Assembly: GCA_001298545.1 (NCBI GenBank)
Contig: LJCX01000029.1
Location: 868,001 to 932,000 of the forward strand
Reading direction: 5' to 3'
Source: Actinobacteria bacterium OV320
GTDB lineage: Bacteria; Actinomycetota; Actinomycetes; Streptomycetales; Streptomycetaceae
Length of the DNA: 64,000 nt
Below, in pieces: positions 57,195 to 64,000 of this stretch. How positions within the stretch are numbered: position 1 is the first letter of the stretch; each line of letters starts with the position of its first letter. The position numbers and the translations under genes are program-made. The notes below the pieces were generated by a model that was not told the origin of the DNA, did no database searches, and saw nothing but the letters and a program-made list of their open reading frames with translations.

Positions 57195-58058
57195 ATGCAA
57201 GGCACGGTCGACGGTTTCAGCTACGGACTCGTCACACCGCTGGTGGCCTACCTCATGGCCTGCCTCGGCGGTGCTCTCGGTCTGCGCTGCACCACCAGAG
57301 CCCTGCTCGTCGCCCAGTCCTGGCGCCCGGGATGGCTGGCCCTCGGCTCGGCGGCGATCGGCTCCGGCATCTGGACCATGCACTTCATCGCGATGATCGG
57401 CTTCACGGTCGACGGCGCCCCGATCCACTACGACAAGCCGATGACCTACGCGAGCCTGGGCGTCGCCATCGTCATGGTGGGCGTGGGGATCTTCATAGTC
57501 GGCTACCGGGGCGCGACCGGGACGGCGCTGTTCACCGGGGGCACCATCACCGGCCTGGGCATCGCGTCGATGCACTACCTGGGCATGGCCGGAATGCGCT
57601 TCAACGGGACCTTCGAGTACAACACGATCACCGTCGCCACCTCCGTCGCCATCGCGATGGCGGCCGCCACCGCCGCCCTGTGGGCCGCGGGGCAGGTCAG
57701 GGGCTTCCTGTGGAGCGTGGGCGCCAGCCTGGTCATGGGGCTGGCCGTGACCGGCATGCACTACACCGGGATGGCCGCCCTGAGCGTCCATCTGCACACG
57801 GGTGCCCCGACCGCGGGTGACTCTCCCGCCGCCCTCCTCGCGCCGATGCTGATCGGCCCCCTCGCCTTCCTGTGCCTCGCGGGTGTCGTCGTGATGTTCG
57901 ACCCGCTGATGGTCATGGGCAAGCCCGACTGGACCCCCGCCGAGCACAAACCCGGCGCCCCGGCGCCCCCGCCGGCCCCGCACCCGTCGCGCCGCTCCCA
58001 GCTCCGCAGCCGCCGGAAGGTGCCGCACCGCGAGTCCCGGACCCCGCAGAACCGCTGA
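57195..58058 (+). CDS. MHYT-domain membrane sensor
   Basis: 287 residues. Seven transmembrane helices (about 8-240) with three MHYT-type motifs: WTMHFIAMIGF, SMHYLGMAGM and GMHYTGMAAL, thought to bind metal (copper has been suggested) and sense oxygen, CO or NO. There is no attached GGDEF/EAL domain; the C-terminus is a short Pro/basic tail (GAPAPPPAPHPSRRSQLRS). It may pair with another protein. The gap upstream (56923-57194) is less GC-rich and contains the divergent promoters. Confidence 0.93.
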   Translation: MQGTVDGFSYGLVTPLVAYLMACLGGALGLRCTTRALLVAQSWRPGWLALGSAAIGSGIWTMHFIAMIGFTVDGAPIHYDKPMTYASLGVAIVMVGVGIFIVGYRGATGTALFTGGTITGLGIASMHYLGMAGMRFNGTFEYNTITVATSVAIAMAAATAALWAAGQVRGFLWSVGASLVMGLAVTGMHYTGMAALSVHLHTGAPTAGDSPAALLAPMLIGPLAFLCLAGVVVMFDPLMVMGKPDWTPAEHKPGAPAPPPAPHPSRRSQLRSRRKVPHRESRTPQNR

Positions 58059-58115
58059 CTCCCCTACCCGCGCGGCCCGGGGGCCGGCCCCCGCGAAACC
58101 GCTGATCGGACCTCG

Positions 58116-58138
58116 TTGTCAGTGGGGGGTCGTACGGT
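58116..58138 (+). promoter_or_regulatory. PafBC-type damage promoter of uvrB
   Basis: TTGTCAGTG (58116-58124), eight bases, TACGGT (58133-58138). Perfect consensus. The transcript should start near 58145, directly at ATG 58146. Confidence 0.88.
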
Positions 58139-58145
58139 GGATGAC

Positions 58146-60290
58146 ATGCGGCCCGTTTCCCACATCGAACGCACGGTGGCGCCTTTCGAGGTCGTCAGCC
58201 CCTATCAGCCCAGCGGCGACCAGCCGGCGGCCATCGCCGAGCTGGCCAAGCGCGTCCAGGCAGGTGAGAAGGACGTCGTCCTGCTCGGCGCGACCGGCAC
58301 CGGAAAGTCCGCGACCACCGCGTGGATGATCGAGAAGCTCCAGCGCCCCACCCTGGTGATGGCGCCGAACAAGACCCTGGCCGCCCAGCTGGCGAACGAG
58401 TTCCGCGAACTGCTGCCGAACAACGCGGTCGAGTACTTCGTCTCGTACTACGACTACTACCAGCCCGAGGCGTACGTCCCGCAGTCGGACACCTACATCG
58501 AGAAGGACTCCTCGATCAACGAGGAGGTCGAGCGCCTGCGCCACTCCGCGACCAACTCGCTGCTGACCCGCCGTGACGTCGTCGTGGTCGCCTCGGTCTC
58601 CTGCATCTACGGCCTCGGCACCCCGCAGGAGTACGTGGACCGCATGGTCCCGCTCCGCGTCGGCGACGAGCTCGACCGGGACCAGCTGCTGCGCCGCTTC
58701 GTCGACATCCAGTACACGCGCAACGACCTGGCGTTCAGCCGCGGCACCTTCCGGGTGCGCGGCGACACCATCGAGATCTTCCCGGTCTACGAGGAGCTCG
58801 CCGTCCGCATCGAGATGTTCGGCGACGAGATCGAGGCCCTGTCCACCCTGCACCCGCTCACCGGCGAGATCATCAGCGACGACCAGCAGCTGTACATCTT
58901 CCCGGCCACGCACTACGTGGCGGGCCCCGAACGCCTGGAGCGGGCCGCCAACGACATCGAGAAGGAGCTGGGCGAGCGCCTGGCCGACCTGGAGAAGCAG
59001 GGCAAGCTCCTGGAGGCCCAGCGGCTGCGCATGCGCACCACGTACGACCTGGAGATGCTCCGGCAGATCGGCTCCTGCTCCGGCGTCGAGAACTACTCGA
59101 TGCACTTCGACGGCCGCTCGCCGGGCTCCCCGCCGAACACCCTGCTCGACTACTTCCCGGACGACTTCCTGCTCGTCATCGACGAGTCGCATGTCACCGT
59201 CCCGCAGATCGGCGCCATGTACGAGGGGGACGCCTCCCGTAAGCGCACCCTCGTCGACCACGGCTTCCGGCTGCCCTCCGCCCTGGACAACCGCCCGCTG
59301 AAGTGGGAGGAGTTCCAGGAACGCATCGGGCAGACCGTCTACCTGTCGGCGACCCCCGGCAAGTACGAGCTCTCCCGCGGGGACGGCGCCGTCGAGCAGA
59401 TCATCCGTCCCACCGGCCTGATCGACCCGGAGGTCGTCGTCAAGCCGACCGAGGGCCAGATCGACGACCTGGTGCACGAGATCCGCACGCGCGTGGAGAA
59501 GGACGAGCGCGTCCTGGTCACCACACTCACCAAGAAGATGGCCGAGGACCTCACGGGCTACTTCCTGGAGCTCGGCATCCAGGTGCGCTACCTGCACAGC
59601 GACGTCGACACGCTGCGCCGGATCGAGCTGCTGCGCGAGCTGCGGGCCGGCGAGTTCGACGTCCTGGTCGGCATCAACCTCCTGCGCGAGGGCCTCGACC
59701 TGCCCGAGGTGTCGCTGGTGGCGATCCTCGACGCCGACAAGGAGGGCTTCCTGCGCTCCGGTACCTCGCTGATCCAGACCATCGGCCGCGCGGCGCGCAA
59801 CGTCTCCGGTCAGGTCCACATGTACGCCGACAAGATCACCCCGGGCATGGAACGGGCCATCGAGGAGACCAACCGCCGCCGGGAGAAGCAGGTCGCCTAC
59901 AACACGGCGAACGGCATCGACCCGCAGCCGCTCCGCAAGAAGATCAACGACATCGTCGCCCAGATCTCCCGCGAGGAGGTCGACACGGAGCAGCTGCTCG
60001 GCTCGGGCTACCGCGCGAAGAAGGACGGGCGGGGAACCAAGGCCCCGGTGCCCTCCCTCGGCGGCAAGGCGGCCAAGGGCGCCAAGTCCGGGTCGGCCAG
60101 GGGCAGGTCCGAGGAGACGGTGCCGACGGACCGTCCCGCAGCTCAACTCGCCGAGCAGATCGAGGAGATGACGGAGCGCATGCGGGCCGCCGCCGCCGAC
60201 CTCCAGTTCGAGGTCGCCGCCCGGATCCGCGACGAGGTCTCCGAAATGAAGAAGGAACTGCGTCAGATGAGGGAGGCGGGTCTGGCTTGA
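58146..60290 (+). CDS. uvrB: UvrABC excision nuclease subunit B
   Basis: 714 residues. Walker A LLGATGTGKSATTAW (GATGTGKS at 48-55); the beta-hairpin YYDYYQPEAYVPQSDTYIEK used to probe DNA; LLVIDESHVTVPQIGAMY; helicase motifs TTLTKKMAEDLT, GINLLREGLDLPEVSLVAI and QTIGRAARN; the UvrC-binding UVR domain at the C-terminus (RMRAAAADLQFEVAARIRDE). Central to nucleotide-excision repair. The frame is open upstream to 58116, but the promoter geometry places the start at ATG 58146. Confidence 0.98.
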   Translation: MRPVSHIERTVAPFEVVSPYQPSGDQPAAIAELAKRVQAGEKDVVLLGATGTGKSATTAWMIEKLQRPTLVMAPNKTLAAQLANEFRELLPNNAVEYFVSYYDYYQPEAYVPQSDTYIEKDSSINEEVERLRHSATNSLLTRRDVVVVASVSCIYGLGTPQEYVDRMVPLRVGDELDRDQLLRRFVDIQYTRNDLAFSRGTFRVRGDTIEIFPVYEELAVRIEMFGDEIEALSTLHPLTGEIISDDQQLYIFPATHYVAGPERLERAANDIEKELGERLADLEKQGKLLEAQRLRMRTTYDLEMLRQIGSCSGVENYSMHFDGRSPGSPPNTLLDYFPDDFLLVIDESHVTVPQIGAMYEGDASRKRTLVDHGFRLPSALDNRPLKWEEFQERIGQTVYLSATPGKYELSRGDGAVEQIIRPTGLIDPEVVVKPTEGQIDDLVHEIRTRVEKDERVLVTTLTKKMAEDLTGYFLELGIQVRYLHSDVDTLRRIELLRELRAGEFDVLVGINLLREGLDLPEVSLVAILDADKEGFLRSGTSLIQTIGRAARNVSGQVHMYADKITPGMERAIEETNRRREKQVAYNTANGIDPQPLRKKINDIVAQISREEVDTEQLLGSGYRAKKDGRGTKAPVPSLGGKAAKGAKSGSARGRSEETVPTDRPAAQLAEQIEEMTERMRAAAADLQFEVAARIRDEVSEMKKELRQMREAGLA

Positions 60291-60316
60291 CGGACCCCTG
60301 CGGTTGCTGTGCCCCC

Positions 60317-60358
60317 GCCCCGCACGCCCTGTGTTGCAAGACCGACACAAAGTGCGGG
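60317..60358 (+). terminator. Hairpin after uvrB
   Basis: CCCGCAC (60317-60323) pairs with GTGCGGG (60352-60358), with an inner GTGT/ACAC pairing, 26 bases after the uvrB stop. Confidence 0.6.
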
Positions 60359-60367
60359 CCTGGGTAC

Positions 60368-60394
60368 GGCACTGTCAGTGCCTTTGCGTAGGGT
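60368..60394 (+). promoter_or_regulatory. Palindrome and -10 box upstream of terD
   Basis: GGCACTG-T-CAGTGCC (60368-60382), then TAGGGT (60389-60394) as a candidate -10. The palindrome would cover the -35 region, so a repressor or ECF-type regulator could act here. Confidence 0.55.
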
Positions 60395-60450
60395 TTCCGT
60401 CAACCGCGGGCTCGCGGCAACAGGGGACAGCTCGAGAGGGGAATCAGCGC

Positions 60451-61029
60451 GTGACCGTCAACATGACCAAGGGTCAGGCCATCAGTCTTCAGAAGCACGA
60501 CGGGGGCAGCCTGACCGCGGTGCGCATGGGTCTCGGCTGGCAGGCGGCCCCGCGGCGCGGCCTGTTCGGCTCCCGGACGCGGGAGATCGACCTCGACGCC
60601 TCCGCCGTCCTGTTCGCCGACAAGCAGCCGGTCGACGTCGTCTTCTTCCGCCACCTGGTGAGTGACGACGGCTCGGTCCGTCACACCGGTGACAACCTCG
60701 TCGGCGGTGTCGGTCAGGGCGGCGACGACGAGGCGATCCTCGTCGACCTCGCGCGCGTGCCGGTCCACATCGACCAGATCATCTTCACGGTGAACTCCTT
60801 CACCGGCCAGACGTTCCAGGAAGTGCAGAACGCCTTCTGCCGTCTGGTCGACGAGACCAACGGCCAGGAGCTCGCGCGCTACACGCTGGCGGGCGGCGGC
60901 GCCTACACCGCCCAGATCATGGCGAAGGTCCACCGGGTGGGCGGGGGCTGGAACATGACGGCCCTCGGCGCTCCGGCCAACGGCCGCACCTTCCAGGACC
61001 TGATGCCCGCGATCCTGCCCGCGCTGTAG
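60451..61029 (+). CDS. terD: TerD-family protein
   Basis: 192 residues from GTG 60451 (GAGGGGAA upstream). The TerD fold is clear: GQAISLQKHDGGSLTAVRMG, EIDLDASAVLFADKQPVDVV, GDNLVGGVGQGGDDEAILVD (calcium-binding loops), FTVNSFTGQTFQEVQNAFC and WNMTALG. Ca2+-dependent stress and tellurite-resistance module. Followed after 54 bases by the larger TerD-related gene. Confidence 0.95.
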   Translation: MTVNMTKGQAISLQKHDGGSLTAVRMGLGWQAAPRRGLFGSRTREIDLDASAVLFADKQPVDVVFFRHLVSDDGSVRHTGDNLVGGVGQGGDDEAILVDLARVPVHIDQIIFTVNSFTGQTFQEVQNAFCRLVDETNGQELARYTLAGGGAYTAQIMAKVHRVGGGWNMTALGAPANGRTFQDLMPAILPAL

Positions 61030-61083
61030 GGCGCAGAGCGGCACCGAGACAACATCACACGCGACGCAGGGGGACGACAGGCG

Positions 61084-63096
61084 ATGACGGCCGAGCTGGT
61101 GCGGGGGCAGAACCACCCGCTCTCCCAGGTCCGCCTCGAGATCCGGGTCTCGGCCGGCAGGCCGGTCATGGCGGTTGCCACACTCGGTGACGAGAGCGGC
61201 AAGGTCCCCGGCGTCGAGTGGGTGGCCCACCCCGGCGTACCCACCCTGCCCGGCCTGGAGGTCTCCCGGCAGGCGGCCGCCGACCACCGTCTCGCGGTGG
61301 ATCTGGACGCCGTGTCGGCTGCCGTGCACCGGGTCAGCGTGCTGCTCGCGCTGCCCACGGGCGTCGGCGGGCCGGCCAGCTTCGGCTCGGTCGCGGCACC
61401 CTTCGTCGCGGTCACCGGCCTCGACGGCGCCGAGGTCGCCACCTACACCATCACCGGCCTGGACGCGGAGTCGGCGGTCGTCGCGCTGGAGCTGTACCGG
61501 CGGCAGGGCGCCTGGAAGGTGCGTGCCGTCGGCCAGGGCTACGCGGGTGGCCTCGCCGAACTCCTCACCGACCAGGGTCTGACGCAGGCGCAGCGACTCG
61601 CGGCCGGCATCAACGACGCCGTGGTCCAGGGCCTGGCCCGCTCGGTGCAGGCGCCGCCGCGTACCGCCGAAGGCGACCGCTCCCGGCAGGCGGCCGCGTC
61701 CGCCCTCGGCCCGGACCAGAGCGGCTCGCCGTACGGCACGCAGGGCACCCAGGGCGGCGCCGGCCCGTACGGGGCGGCCCAGAACCCGCAGGGCCCCTCG
61801 GCCACGGGCTACCCGGCGGGCGCCGCTCCGGCGGATCCCGACGCCACCCAGCCGACGCCGACGGCGCCCACCGCCGGTGGCCCGATCGACTACAGCCATC
61901 CGCGTCGGCAGACCGCCGCTCCGCCCCCGCCTCCGCCCACCGCGCCCCCGGCCCGGCCCGGAGAGCCCGCCCGGCCCGTCGCGGGTGACGCGACCGGCTG
62001 GTCCATGGAGGAGCGGCTCTACAACCAGGTCTGGGGCATGTTCGAGGACCTGGCCCGCAGCACGGCGGCGTATCGCAGCGCGGTCGACTTCGCCGATACG
62101 CGGATGGAGAAGGAGCTGGACCAGGTTCTGTCCGACCCGCGCAGCAGGATGGGCGGCCAGGGCGACGCCGCCCGCGAGGCGGCCCAGGCCAAGCACATCC
62201 AGCTCGTCGACCAGGCCCGGGAGGCACTGGACCGGGATCTCGTCCAGCTCGGCGCCGAGGCCGACGTGGTCGAACCGGCGCTGCCCGCGGCCTACGCGCG
62301 CTGGGACAACCCGGTCTGGCACGCCTACCGCGTTCCCATGGAGATGCCCATGGCCGTGCGCCTGGGCGACCTGCACCTTCCCGAGAGCGACCCGCTGCGC
62401 ATCCCGATGCTGGTCAGGCTTCCGCTCGAGCGCGGCCTGTGGATCGACAGCGGGCGGTCGGGTCTGTCCGACGGGTCGTTCGCCGACTCCCACGAACTGC
62501 GCCGCCTCGCCATGGAGTCGGCCGTGGCGCACACGGCCCGGCTGCTGGCGGTGCATCCGGCGGACGAGTTCACCGTGCATGTCGTCGATCCGGCCGGTTC
62601 GGGCGCCCGGGAACTCGCGCCGCTGGTGCACAGCGGCGTGCTCGCGGCCCCGCCCGCGGTCGGCGCGGCCGGGGTCGCGGCGGTCCTGGGCCGGCTCACC
62701 GAGCGGGTCGACCTGGTACAGATGGCGGTGCGGGGCGGCATGGCCGACTCGCTGCCGCCCGGCTTCGACACGGCGCAGCAGCTCCTGGTCGTCAACGACT
62801 TCCCGCACGGCTTCGACGACCGTGCCGTGACCCAGCTGCGCTACCTCGCGGACGAGGGGCCCGGCGTCGGTGTCCACCTGATGATGGTGGCCGACCGGGA
62901 GGACGCCGACAGTTACGGTCCGTTGCTGGATCCGCTGTGGCGTGCGCTGCTGCGGCTGACGCCGGTGGCCGAGGATCACCTCGCCGACCCCTGGGTGGGG
63001 CACGCCTGGACGTACGAGCCGAGCCTGGTGCCGGCCGGCAGCCAGGTGCTCCAGCAGGTCCTCGCACAGGTCGCGGCAGCTCGCGCCAAGTACTAG
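61084..63096 (+). CDS. TerD-like domain fused to an FtsK-like, P-loop-less domain
   Basis: 670 residues. About 1-180 is a TerD-type beta sandwich (GVGGPASFGSVAAPFVAVTG, LDGAEVATYTITGL, WKVRAVGQGYAGGLAELL). About 185-305 is a disordered Pro/Gly/Thr/Ala linker. About 310-420 is a helical region (EERLYNQVWGMFEDLARSTA). About 430-670 resembles degenerate FtsK/HerA-like ATPase modules of stress operons (LPLERGLWIDSGRSG, EFTVHVVDPAGSGARELAPL, LLVVNDFPHGFDD as a Walker B-like strand); no P-loop is visible. Probably a scaffold in the Ter stress system. The start is ATG 61084. Confidence 0.85.
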   Translation: MTAELVRGQNHPLSQVRLEIRVSAGRPVMAVATLGDESGKVPGVEWVAHPGVPTLPGLEVSRQAAADHRLAVDLDAVSAAVHRVSVLLALPTGVGGPASFGSVAAPFVAVTGLDGAEVATYTITGLDAESAVVALELYRRQGAWKVRAVGQGYAGGLAELLTDQGLTQAQRLAAGINDAVVQGLARSVQAPPRTAEGDRSRQAAASALGPDQSGSPYGTQGTQGGAGPYGAAQNPQGPSATGYPAGAAPADPDATQPTPTAPTAGGPIDYSHPRRQTAAPPPPPPTAPPARPGEPARPVAGDATGWSMEERLYNQVWGMFEDLARSTAAYRSAVDFADTRMEKELDQVLSDPRSRMGGQGDAAREAAQAKHIQLVDQAREALDRDLVQLGAEADVVEPALPAAYARWDNPVWHAYRVPMEMPMAVRLGDLHLPESDPLRIPMLVRLPLERGLWIDSGRSGLSDGSFADSHELRRLAMESAVAHTARLLAVHPADEFTVHVVDPAGSGARELAPLVHSGVLAAPPAVGAAGVAAVLGRLTERVDLVQMAVRGGMADSLPPGFDTAQQLLVVNDFPHGFDDRAVTQLRYLADEGPGVGVHLMMVADREDADSYGPLLDPLWRALLRLTPVAEDHLADPWVGHAWTYEPSLVPAGSQVLQQVLAQVAAARAKY

Positions 63097-63141
63097 TAAA
63101 GTCCCCTGACCAGGGAACTTGGCATTTCTTTTACCAATCGC

Positions 63142-63171
63142 TTTACCTTTTCTTGGTGGTTGGGGTACTGT
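63142..63171 (+). promoter_or_regulatory. Candidate terC promoter
   Basis: TTTACC (63142-63147), 18 bases, TACTGT (63166-63171), just upstream of the riboswitch-like leader. Confidence 0.5.
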
Positions 63172-63180
63172 TTTCCTCAC

Positions 63181-63300
63181 GGAGGGGAGTACTCCCTGCT
63201 GCGGCGTACCCGTCAATACGGATCAGGCCTGATCCCGGGGCGTCGGCCCATCTCGGGTGGAAGAGACCTCCGGCAGCGCGACGACGCTGATCACCTGCCG
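63181..63300 (+). promoter_or_regulatory. yybP-ykoY-type (manganese) riboswitch leader
   Basis: The conserved pieces GGAGGGGAGTACTCC (63181-63195) and GGTGGAAGAGACCTCCGGCA (63256-63275) appear in the expected order, with CGGCAG (63271-63276) pairing with CTGCCG (63295-63300). This class senses Mn2+ and often precedes terC-type genes. Assigned from recall of the consensus, not computed. Confidence 0.8.
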
Positions 63301-63321
63301 TTACGTACTGTCGGAGGCGCA

Positions 63322-64000
63322 GTGAATGTTTCCCTGGCCCTATGGGTCCTGACCATCGTGGGCCTCGCCGCCCTCATCGCGGTCGACTTCTTCATCGGCC
63401 GCAAGCCGCACGACGTGTCGATCAAGGAAGCGGGGATCTGGACCGTCGTCTGGATCGCCCTGGCCGGGCTCTTCGGAGTCGGGCTGCTCGTCTTCAGCGG
63501 CGGTGAGCCGGCCGGCGAGTTCTTCGCGGGCTTCATCACCGAGAAGTCGCTCAGTGTCGACAACCTCTTCGTCTTCGTCCTGATCATGGCGAAGTTCGCG
63601 GTCCCGTCCCAGTACCAGCAGCGGGTCCTGCTCGTCGGTGTCCTCATAGCCCTGGTCCTGCGGGCGATCTTCATCGCCGCGGGCGCCGCGATCCTCGCCA
63701 GCTTCGCGTGGGTGTTCTACCTCTTCGGCGCCTTCCTGATCTGGACCGCCTGGAAGCTCATCCAGGAGGCCCGGGCCGACGAGGACGACGAGGAGTTCGA
63801 GGAGAACAAGCTGCTCAAGGCCGTGGAGAAGCGGTTCGGCGTCGCCGACCGCTATCACGGCACGAAGCTGTGGATCGAGCAGAACGGCAAGCGGGTCATG
63901 ACCCCGATGCTGGTCGTGATGCTCGCGATCGGCACCACCGACGTGCTCTTCGCCCTCGACTCGATCCCCGCGATCTTCGGCCTGACGCAGGACCCGTACA
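63322..64000 (+). CDS. terC: TerC-family membrane protein (3' end outside window)
   Basis: 226 complete codons visible from GTG 63322 (GGAGGCGCA upstream). Multiple membrane helices: TIVGLAALIAVDFFIG, VWIALAGLFGVGLLVF, then FITEKSLSVDNLFVFVLIMA with the conserved acidic residues, a cytoplasmic acidic loop (ADEDDEEFEENK) and VMLAIGTTDVLFALDSIPAI. Members export or handle Mn2+ and other metals and give tellurite resistance. Control by the manganese-type leader directly upstream is expected. Confidence 0.95.
   Translation, partial: MNVSLALWVLTIVGLAALIAVDFFIGRKPHDVSIKEAGIWTVVWIALAGLFGVGLLVFSGGEPAGEFFAGFITEKSLSVDNLFVFVLIMAKFAVPSQYQQRVLLVGVLIALVLRAIFIAAGAAILASFAWVFYLFGAFLIWTAWKLIQEARADEDDEEFEENKLLKAVEKRFGVADRYHGTKLWIEQNGKRVMTPMLVVMLAIGTTDVLFALDSIPAIFGLTQDPY

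Overview
The window is a high-GC actinobacterial chromosome segment, almost certainly Streptomyces. Codons are strongly GC-biased, GTG starts are frequent, the rare leucine codon TTA appears in only two genes I found, and Streptomyces family types are present (DUF397 with XRE-DUF5753 and an RsbW-like ATPase, DUF574 methyltransferase, DUF6343, TerD/TerC). From memory, the order livJHM - polA - rpsA - coaE - uvrB - ter resembles the core-chromosome arrangement of S. coelicolor around SCO2010 to SCO1960. I see no insertion sequence, prophage, CRISPR array or rRNA.

Layout. 1-2.7 kb: branched-chain amino-acid ABC transporter (livJ, livH, partial livM), minus strand. 3-7 kb: two small secreted/membrane proteins, a PaaI-type thioesterase and an FdhF/YdeP molybdoenzyme. 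7.2-9.9 kb: polA. 10-17.5 kb: small hypothetical proteins, DUF4184 membrane protein, secreted lytic transglycosylase, DUF3068 protein and HrpB helicase. 17.6-24.6 kb: methyltransferase, rpsA, PAC2 protein, coaE, TPR protein, DUF6343, a TTA-containing methyltransferase and DoxX. 24.7-30.1 kb: family 5 uracil-DNA glycosylase, a Tat-exported LamG protein, then an FCD/GntR regulator divergent from an NCS1 permease and a hydantoin/Asp-Glu racemase. 30.1-34.5 kb: small unknown genes, a free-standing RNA gene that folds as a circularly permuted tRNA, and a FUSC membrane protein. 34.5-44.3 kb: exo/endonuclease-phosphatase, an amidohydrolase remnant, ABC exporter, the ATPase/XRE/DUF397 developmental-type triad, a DUF574 methyltransferase, and a MocR regulator divergent from a frameshifted AhpD-like gene. 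44.4-53.9 kb: solitary gltD, DUF1772, DUF2293, uridine-kinase-like, CBS pair, CorA, methyltransferase, and a psuG-PfkB (pseudouridine) pair whose kinase has a repeat-rich N-terminal tail. 54-58 kb: MFS transporter, ogt, secreted GDPD, MHYT protein. 58.1-64 kb: uvrB, two TerD-family genes, and terC behind a yybP-ykoY-type leader.

Two features connect separate loci. First, polA, ogt and uvrB each carry a TTGTCAGTG-N8-TAnnnT type promoter placed so that the transcript would begin at or next to the start codon. This is the RecA-independent (PafBC-type) damage promoter of actinobacteria, and an uncharacterised small gene at 30.3-30.5 kb has a close match. Second, between 32.22 and 32.42 kb every helix and conserved loop of a tRNA can be drawn, but the 3' half precedes the 5' half. 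The break lies in the anticodon loop, the two halves are joined by six bases at the acceptor end, and a strong terminator follows. I regard this RNA as the most interesting object in the window.
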